From assembly GCA_948146395.1 (NCBI GenBank), contig OX411543.1, positions 34,677,058-34,741,057 on the forward strand: a DNA stretch of 64,000 nucleotides. The letters are read 5' to 3'. This DNA is from Fragum whitleyi. Its lineage: Eukaryota > Mollusca > Bivalvia > Cardiida > Cardiidae. Position 1 is the stretch's first letter. Every line of letters starts with the position of its first letter. Below, piece by piece: positions 56,464 to 64,000 of the stretch. The notes under the pieces are model-generated. The model ran no database searches, was not told the origin of the DNA, and was given only the letters and a program-made list of their open reading frames with translations. Made by a program: the position numbers and the translations under genes.

Positions 56464-57836
56464 TCTATTGAATAATTAATTTGATAAATTTTTTAGATCC
56501 CCCCTCCCGAATGAAATTCATGTTTAAAATTCAGTATTTTGGCATTTTAATTTCGACATTAACTGATATAACAGTAGCTTTAAACGCTCAATATGGGTGT
56601 CTGGTCCTTAAATTGAGTTTAAATGTGAAGCAATGTTTGCATAGGGATTCTAATGTAATTCAAGCATCTTCTTGGCTGCCATCTAAAAAATGCCCGTAAA
56701 AGCAGCCGGGACACAAAATATCGATTAAAGGATTTTTGATTCTTACTCTGTGAGGTTGGTTAAACATTCCTTTGCACTCTCAGAAAGGGTTTTTAGAATG
56801 GTTCGTTTCTTCTTGTCTTATGATCTGCAACATAAATTGGTAAATTTCATATTCAATATAAGCTGCCATCTACCATGCAGGAAGATTGATCTTCGAATAG
56901 ACTTAAGTTTTTTTTCAGTTTGTAGCTAGAACACCAAATTTATATGTTTTTGGTCCTTAAAGATAAAAAATGAAGGTTGCTTGTTTACACTTTGTTCCAA
57001 TTTATTTACTTGTATTTGCATTGGCTGTCATTTAGACCCCCCCCCCCCCCCAAGAAAAAGGCTGTCGGGACCCAAAATATTGACCAGAAACCACTTGATT
57101 CAGCCTTTGGGATTTTGCATTAACAATTTCATGGCACAATCAGAGAGGATTTTTGGCAAAGTACATGGTGACCCTTAATCATTCATAGAATACAACAGAA
57201 AATAGCAAAAAATTATATCTTAAACTGGCTGCCATCTCTCATAAAGCATGTTTGGAAATCCAAATTATCTTTGAATAAAAGATAACGTTCCAAGAACCTA
57301 AAATATACATGTTTTGGTCTTTAAATATGATTTAAAATCAAGTGATATCCGTATAACGTATAACGTTTCCTGGTTAATTTGCATTTTTTAGTGGCTGCCA
57401 TTTAGAAAAACACAGAAAAAAGCAGTCAGGACCCAAATATCGACTTTTAACAACTTGACTTGAACTCGGGAAGGTCATATCAACAATATCATAGCACTTT
57501 GCAATATGATCAATGTTGAAGTACATGGTGAACGCTTTTATCTCATGGCATTCATCGTAAATATACCAAAATTCTTATCTAGAACTGGCTGCCATCTCCC
57601 ATTTCGGAAGTTGGGATCTTCAAAACCATTTTAAGTTATAAATGGCTTTACCAGAACGCAAAATATACAAGCTTCTTGGCTGCCATCTAGAAAACCACTC
57701 GGAATGGCAGTCGGGACCCAAATTACCACCTGTTGACATCTTGATTCTCACTCAGGGAGGTCCAATGAACATTTTCATACCACTCTCGGAGAGCCCTTAG
57801 GGGGGTGCACGGTGACCCCTCCTGGCCCACGGACTA

Positions 57837-58797
57837 TTGACCTTGAAACTCATCCGGTTTAAATGTGCTAAAAGGCTGATAATTATTTATAAGTTTTGTT
57901 TCCATTTCTCATGTCACTCAGCTTGGTAAATAGCAACTGGATACTTTATTGAATTACTTTCACACTAAGTATTTAAAATATGCTTTATACCTTATATTAT
58001 ATTGTGAATGTGCAAATGTTACATCATGGTTGAATAAAAAGTGCTGTTCCCTTTTAACCACATTCAATGTAACAAACTGGCAGATCAGAAAATTAAGAAA
58101 AGCGAATGGTTGTTTAATTATATCCAGCTGTATTCAAATTTGCTTCGAATAAATCGCCAAATTTCGAGACATATCAATCAGTACACCTCCAAAGTTTGCA
58201 AATTAATACGATCTTGGTCTATACTATTTGCCAAAGCATTTTGCACAGAAGGAACATACCCTGAAAAGTATGAGAAGGGTTATGATTGAATGGAAGATGC
58301 CTCTATGGAGAATCCTTCATAAAATGTCGTCTTCAGAGCGTTTAGCAGGTTTCTGTAGCATTATATAATACCAAACTAGCAGACGTGCCTTTTAGCCAAT
58401 TATATACAACAAACATTGTCTACTCCACTCATCATTTTCCGCATTAACACCTTTAACGAACAACATAACGGTACGTGTTGAATTCGGCTGACCCGAAGCC
58501 AAAGAAAATTGAAAAGAAACATATTCCAATGAAGTGTTGATAAATCACATTTAAAGCGCGTTCATTTTTCGTGTCAAGGCATTTGTATGGATATAAAGCC
58601 AAAAAGAACTTAAAACATTGTTGTCTCACACATGTTTGAAAAAAAGAAAGCACACATAAAATTGTTGTCTCACATATTAGTGAAAAAAGAAAGCACATAC
58701 AAACAAGGGAATGTGTTCGTAATAGTTTTTCCAGAGGTGTTCAAAAACAACGTTTACTTTGGGCTATTTGTTCCAGTAAAGGTCAACCGCGGGTCAC
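57837..58797. other. nothing recognised
   Basis: AT-rich; short frames without recognisable protein. Confidence 0.45.
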
Positions 58798-58801
58798 ATT
58801 T

Positions 58802-59001
58802 GAGCCTGTGCGTGACATTTCCAACAATTTAATATCTGCATGAGGTGCAAACATTAAGCAGCCCAGACAGTTACTTAGTGTAATTAGAGGATTGTCTTAC
58901 TGTCTACAGAAATTTAATACCTCATCTATCTACAAATCATATAGTGAAGACTCTGGTCAGACTGTGCAACTGATATTGTTGGAAATGTCACACGCAGGCT
59001 C
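58802..59001. mobile_element. 200-bp MITE with GAGCCTGTGCGTGA termini, TSD ATTT
   Basis: Same family as 276-516; ATTT flanks at 58798-58801 and 59002-59005. Shorter than the first copy by an internal deletion. Middle landmarks AGTGAAGACTCTGGTCAGAC are shared. Confidence 0.87.
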
Positions 59002-59005
59002 ATTT

Positions 59006-59177
59006 TTGAATTCTGAAAAATCAATCAATCACTGAAAGTTTTTTTCTTAGTCGCAATTTACTCAGTCAGAGCACCATCTACACTTTACGCACTGCATAGC
59101 TATCCCCTTTTAGCCTGAAATCTGAAGGTTATATATCTATATAATTGTGTTTAAAGTGAAGAAAACAAATTTTGTCA
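59006..59177. other. short spacer, nothing recognised
   Basis: No feature. Confidence 0.4.
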
Positions 59178-59600
59178 CAGTACATAGCATCGTGGAATTA
59201 ACAAGGTGAATAATTTTGGAATGATTTAGGAATGAAATTGAATGAGTGTATGGGGCGAGGTTTGAGTGAATTTATTTGAAGGTATTCCAAAATTGCAAAT
59301 TTTGTTCAAGATGAACAAGAATAGCGATATTGTATGCCCCTCTTTAATAAAACATGCATACAAATTATGTAGATAGCTCCCAATTTCTTCAAGAACCTAT
59401 TAGACGCTTACAATGTGAATTATGTCATTGAAATCGTGATTTTCTTCTATCGAACATTATTTTGAACGACATTTTTCAATGGGTATGATCGTTTTTGAAT
59501 GGTTTGAGTGAGTGTTTGGAATTTATGAATGAAGCGCTGAATGAGCGATTAAGAATGGTTTTGACTGAGATTAATGTCAATTTCACGAAGCAACTAACTG
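59178..59600. mobile_element. MITE-1 copy, nearly full length
   Basis: Left end CAGTACATAGCATCGTGGAA, right end TTTCACGAAGCAACTAACTG, then TA. The central hairpin is at about 59283-59338. The 84-codon frame at 59495 starts inside the MITE and is not a gene. Confidence 0.87.
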
Positions 59601-59983
59601 TACCATCACATTCCAACATTCGATCTAGAAGGACTGCTGACCAGAGTATTAAATTGTACGATCAGGACAGGGTACTATCGATTATGCTGTCTTCCTTTTG
59701 CTATGGGATTCCTCTGGGAGCGATGCGCCTAAATGAAATATTGATATAAATAGATTGTGACCACTTGTAAATGAGATCTAGATTAATAAAATCAAAGTAT
59801 AGTCTTTTTCGCTGAATATATTTCTAATGTATACAAATATATAGATATTGGTGTACAGGCTTAAGTGAACAAGGATAGATTTTGTTTATACGAGGTACAG
59901 GGACAGACAAACTTGACATTTGATCCCTCTTTCAAACATTGACATCTACCAAAATGAGATAACTAATGTTTCTCTCATTGGCA
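59601..59983. other. nothing recognised
   Basis: No feature. Confidence 0.4.
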
Positions 59984-60785
59984 GTTAGTAACATCGCAAA
60001 ATTGACATGGTATTCTCAATCAAAACCGTGAAATAGATATATGTAAGCGTATCAAACGTCAAACGACAGAATTAATGCTAAAATCGGTTACTCAGACACA
60101 GATTTGAAGGCGTCTATATCACCCTTTAAATGCAATTTTGGGACCGAAAGAGAGTATACCAACACTTGAGATCAATCGGAAATCCTATTTAAAACGAAAA
60201 TGGTTCGGCTGCAACGTTGAATTTCTGTTGCAATTATGAATTCACTTCAATCGAACGCCATATTCAATGGTGACTGTTTGATAAGATTTTTTATTGTAAT
60301 TTTTAAGATAAATATACCTGATCGATGAAGAGTATTAACGTACGCTGAATTATCCCCAAATTTCATTTTCAGGGTGAAGATGCCTGCGAATATGTGTCTA
60401 TGTGACCGGGCAATAATTTTGTAGTTCGGCGTTTGATAAGCTAACACATATCTAGTTCGTAGTCAAATGCATGAGTGCAAATGATTTATCTCGCCCATAG
60501 CATTTTATTTTAGAAATATATTATGTTAAAATGTGCGAGAAATCGACGCTCAAATGAAGCCGGTTGTTTGATGGATCTCTATGGAGTCCAATCCCTTGTC
60601 TATATTTTATGCATTATTGTTATTTTCTTTTTTCAAAAATATTTGAAGGGCTAAATAAGCATTTGCCGAAAATATGTGATTGTTTCACCTTCTTTGAATT
60701 TCACTAAAAACTCCATCATCGCTTTCATTCAATTTCATTACAAAATCATTCGCCTTCTTAATTTCATGATGTTTCTAACAAAGTG
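59984..60785. mobile_element. MITE-1 copy split by another inverted-repeat element
   Basis: The left end CAGTTAGTAACATCGCAAAA (about 59983) and right part TTTCATTACAAAATCATTCG, TTAATTTCATGATGTTTCTA (60703-60780) are two halves of one MITE-1 in the inverted orientation. The middle is replaced by the element at 60030-60460 and unrecognised sequence. Confidence 0.65.
60030..60460. mobile_element. ~430-bp inverted-repeat element nested in MITE-1
   Basis: Left arm TAGATATATGTAAGCGTATC AAACGTCAAAC (broken for length); right arm GTTCGGCGTTTGATAAGCTA ACACATATCTAG is its complement. The match extends inward over about 110 bp (CACAGATTTGAAGGCGTCTA versus ATGCCTGCGAATATGTGTCT). Confidence 0.72.
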
Positions 60786-61039
60786 ATTGTATTTTCGAAC
60801 TTCAAATATATGATTGTTTTGTAATATTAATTATGTATCGTAGAGAAATTGAGCGACAAAAATGTTGTTAATACAACCTGACTAAGAATTCATTCGGAGA
60901 CTGAACTTTCAATCTTCATGGAACATGCGTTTTGGTATGTTAATTTCATTTCCAGCAGCAATATAATATCTATTAATTGCCTTTTGTCTGGATGTTGTAT
61001 TATCATTATGCTGACTGTCCTGCATAAATAGAATTGTTG
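60786..61039. other. nothing recognised
   Basis: No feature. Confidence 0.4.
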
Positions 61040-61422
61040 CCGGATAATCACACCCGTGTCTGCAACAAACGTCAAAAGAACTTGGCAATTTCTCTATTAT
61101 GGACGGCGAATGAAATAACTAAGTGGCTATTTTTTGAATTCATAATCACTAGTGGCCTCGCATTAATGCGCAGAGTTATTCCTTTTCTATTCATTTGTCA
61201 GTCTAGACTAGACTTTATAGATCAGATATTTCCGTTTTAGAAATGCATGAATACTAGTTAGTCCGTTTAAGGAGTGCTTACATTATCTGCGTTCATTATG
61301 ACAAAACGGTGCAAACTGCTTGCAAATTATATCCCGCTTTGCACGGGCAGTTGAGTGCAAAGTGGGACGAATTTGCAAACAGTTTCCACCGTTTTATTAT
61401 CCTTAACGCAGGACAGGTTACT
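61040..61422 (+). repeat. second copy of the 51950 repeat, ending in a ~130-bp hairpin
   Basis: The first part matches 51950-52190. From about 61298 to 61422 it folds back on itself: GCGTTCATTATGACAAAACG, GTGCAAACTGCTTGCAAATT, CCCGCTTTGCAC face GTGCAAAGTGGGACGAATTT, GCAAACAGTTTCCACC and GTTTTATTATCCTTAACGC. Confidence 0.82.
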
Positions 61423-63094
61423 TGCTCGTAACTTAACATGCATTATACAATATAATTATAAACATCAATATAAACCTAAGTCTTTTGTTGTGTAGATCCG
61501 CAAGAAAGAGTAAGGTTCGAGAAAACGTTATCTCCTATCATTTTCAATGTAAAATTGATCTTTGATCCCTCACTTGAAATTGCTGGTCTATACAAATAGA
61601 TGGGGTTAATCAGAGGGCAATTAGGGGAAGTATTTACAAAATCCTAAGATATAACGTAAAACTTATTCTATATTCATAAACTCTGTCTTGGGTGAAATAC
61701 AAAATCTACGCAAGCCACGTAGTCTTTTTGGTCAGTTGACCGAACATTTAGATGAACAAAAACCGTGTAAGCCTAACTCGGCTTTCTTCTTAACATAGTA
61801 CAAACGGCTACGAATAACAAATATCTCCTCTCGCAAATTGATCGAAGGATTCTGTTATTGATATTTCGCAACTTTTTTCATAAATGTCATTACCGGCTCA
61901 AATAAACTAATCTATACTACGGTCGAAAAACGATATTTTTCGCTTTTCCGAGATGGCCCCGTTTTACCTGACAGGTCATGGTGTTTGATCTGATTGTCGG
62001 TTATCAATCTTTTGTGTATTCTGATTACCTAGAGAGATTTGTGTCGTGTCTCAATCCAAAAGAATAGCTATTTTCTTTTATCTGAAAATAGTCCAAACTG
62101 GTAGAATTTATACTATTTCACGTGGTTCTAAAGCGAAAAACTGATATAGAATTATAAGAAACTATTTCTTTAATTCAAAGAGTTGTGTAGCTGAAAGCCC
62201 AAATAAATAGAAAGTGTCGATTTATGTTCTCATATATACAAAGTCGGTTTCCTTCTAAAACGTAGTAGCTACAGCTTGTATAAAGCTGTAGTCACGAGGT
62301 CTTAGAACAAAAACAATGATATACTATCATTTTATGTATGGATAAAATATTCGGGAAAAAAATGACAATGATTAATGTGATTTGTATTCATGTGACCAAT
62401 AAATTATTTACATTTCTATGAAATCATAGATTGTACCCTGTGACCCAGTGATTCTTAACGTTCTACTATATCATGAGAGATTAAGAAAGAACTCTGACTA
62501 AAGTATACTTAGAACGAATCACTATATGTATAAGTGTTAATAATCCCAGCTCAATTGCTTATCATTTACTGGTTTAGTTACATATTACTTGTTGGACTCC
62601 ATGAAATGATGTGCCAGATTAGACCCTAAAGCCAATGTGTTTCTGACAAGCTAATAAGAGTACCTTGCTTTAACCCAGAGTTAGTACATGTGATGCTACT
62701 TAAAATAATTGGGTCACCCAACAACACTTAAATCCATCACTCGATAATGTTTTAATGTCTTTCCACCTATCTGTCTGTCGGTCGTTCAGACTGTTTGCAA
62801 ACTTTCAAAAAAAAAAACCAAAAAAACACAAAACTTAACATTAGCAAAAACTTCCAGCCTATTCATACAATGTTGATTTTTTGGCATGATGACAGATCTA
62901 AATTGTACGCATATGCTAGTGTTTTGATTAATGTCATGTGATAAGGTCAAGGTCACATACCAAGGCAAAACATTAAAAAACTTACCCCCCCCCCTCCTCC
63001 CAAAAATAAAAATAAATATATAAATAAACTTACAAACAAAAAACAAAACAAAAACCCAATGTCAATTACTCCAAGTCCATTTAAGATACAATGT
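61423..63094. other. nothing firmly recognised
   Basis: A lone GTGACC-MITE-like end (GATGGCCCCGTTTTACCTGA, CAGGTCAT) is near 61953. A-rich and C-rich runs occur at 62805-62830 and 62985-62999. Otherwise nothing. Confidence 0.4.
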
Positions 63095-63290
63095 GCTGTC
63101 CGTGGCTTAGAGGTAGAGCATCGGCTCCTTGACCATAAGGTCCCGAGTTCTATTCCAAGGGGGCGGCTATCGGTCGTAGTTATTTCCTTGGCTCATACAT
63201 TCGGTGCGAGCACTGGTTGATGTCCAAAAACAGAATCGGGAGAGTTGAATCGAAGTTGTAAGAACTTTTATCCTAATCGATTTTAAATAA
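63095..63290 (+). mobile_element. SINE with the same tRNA-like head type as 16605-16930
   Basis: Head GTCCGTGGCTTAGAGGTAGA then GCATCGGCTCCTTGACC; B-box-like GAGTTCTATTCC (about 63097-63168). The body shares ATTCGGTGCGAGCACTGGTT and AATCGGGAGAGTTGAATC with the middle of 16605-16930. The head is degenerate (B box lost a G/C pair), so it is not a tRNA gene. Confidence 0.72.
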
Positions 63291-63744
63291 ATAGGTTTAA
63301 ACCAAGATACGCTGTCGCGTGATGATGGATCTTAATGATATGCTTCGGCTCATGCCAAGCCCGAGGTAATGTTATCGACAAGGTCAAACTGATCACATTC
63401 AAAGGTCAACATGATCAACAGAAAAAAGATAGGTGTTGAAAGTACTTGTATGTTTGAAATACCATGGTTCATCTATACATTTATTTATCGTGCATGAAAT
63501 ATCGAAAATATAAGTAATTATAACTCATCTTTCGCAACCACGCCGAACTATTTCTAATTTTGTCCACCATTAAATACAGGAGTACCCAAAAAGCACAAAA
63601 TGTAAAGGAAAAAGGATTTATCCGTGAATTATATCAAATGCGTGGGAGGTGATTACTTGTTCGATCAATGTCCAAGAATATTTATAAACTTGGCCGAATA
63701 TTCTGACTCGTCACATAAGAAAGTACCAGCCTGAATCTCTTTGT
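63291..63744. other. nothing recognised
   Basis: No feature. Confidence 0.4.
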
Positions 63745-63890
63745 TAAAGTATCGTGAAATTTATATGTTGTTGTTGTTGTTGTTTTTAATGTTGTTGTTT
63801 TGTAATGATTTCGGAATGAAATTGAATAAGTTTTATTTAAGACTGTTGAATCATATAAAATGGAAGTTATTTGAGAATTGACTGAAATTG
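63745..63890. mobile_element. MITE-1 fragment with a (GTT)n expansion
   Basis: AGTATCGTGAAATTTATATG, then GTTGTTGTTGTTGTTG (63768-63783), then GTAATGATTTCGGAATGAAA and TTGAATAAGTTTTATTTAAG. The microsatellite replaces the usual spacer between the TIR and the first internal landmark. Confidence 0.65.
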
Positions 63891-64000
63891 GCAATATTCT
63901 TATAGCCCTCGATTAGTCTGTTCATTAAGAAGATTGTGTGTCTTCATAGACTCATAACAAGTCTAATCTTATAACTACGAAAGACCGGTGGTGACTTCTT

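Larger units (their letters stand above)
53581..57836. mobile_element. 4.26-kb non-coding element with inverted arms of ~350-bp repeats (GGCAGCCA motif)
   Basis: Ends TAGTCCGTGGGCCAGGAGGG and, on the right, its complement CCTCCTGGCCCACGGACTA; both ends may be flanked by TTG. The arms match over at least 190 bp at the ends and more loosely for over 1 kb. In the left arm CACCATG recurs at 53603, 53954 and 54303 (step ~350 bp). The motif GGCAGCCA recurs six times on the left (about 53733, 53890, 54088, 54241, 54436, 54601); its complement TGGCTGCC recurs on the right (56282, 56671, 57226, 57392, 57587, 57676). The centre (about 54780-56250) is unique and holds a MITE-1 fragment. No transposase. 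Confidence 0.8.

Noticed and set aside
24283..64000. An upstream exon of the GABBR1-like gene with the GG-W-GGQ motif
   Set aside because: I looked for its complement on the plus strand and for splice-flanked open segments and found none; it is probably beyond the window, though a diverged exon could have been missed by eye.

Overview
The window is animal nuclear DNA, AT-rich and almost entirely intronic or repetitive. The abundance of MITEs, tRNA-headed SINEs and Helentron/pearl-like tandem-repeat elements suggests a mollusc, most likely a bivalve; that is inference from repeat content and from the protein type, not from a marker gene.

One host gene is recognisable. On the minus strand three small phase-0 exons (24148-24282, 5593-5763, 150-251; 135, 171 and 102 bp) read straight through 136 residues of the Venus-flytrap GABA-binding domain of a metabotropic GABA-B receptor subunit 1 (GABBR1-like). 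The ligand-contact serines and histidine of the family are present. The introns between them are 18.4 kb and 5.3 kb. I found no earlier exon to the right of 24282, so the 5' part of the gene probably lies beyond 64000 and the 3' part lies left of position 1. A 207-bp tandem duplication has made a broken copy of the 5' part of the middle exon (5893-5970).

Everything else recognised is mobile or repetitive. Left intron region (1-24.1 kb): a 241-bp MITE 20 nt from a splice acceptor, SINEs with clear target-site duplications, many copies of a TA-flanked CAGTT-ended MITE (called MITE-1 here), a 3.1-kb inverted-repeat element with a 3-copy 272-bp tandem array (11747-14874), a degenerate minisatellite (15755-17020), a 3.9-kb inverted-repeat element (18212-22147) and a CAG/CTG-flanked MITE (22877-23117). 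Centre (25-31.4 kb): two tandem-repeat elements with hairpin ends, then a 5'-truncated non-LTR retrotransposon with an intact 1154-residue endonuclease/reverse-transcriptase ORF. Right part (31.4-64 kb): more MITEs, a pearl/HINE-like element nested inside a MITE, a 2.5-kb direct duplication (38451-41003 and 42056-44504), a 4.26-kb inverted-repeat element (53581-57836) and further SINE and MITE fragments.

The most noteworthy points are that each of the three exons has a MITE within about 5 to 20 nt of one splice site, that the duplicated part-exon keeps an acceptor and has gained a possible donor, and that two ~4-kb elements unrelated in sequence share one architecture: inverted arms built of ~350-bp repeats carrying a short motif that flips orientation between arms. 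All assignments are by eye; no database search was run.
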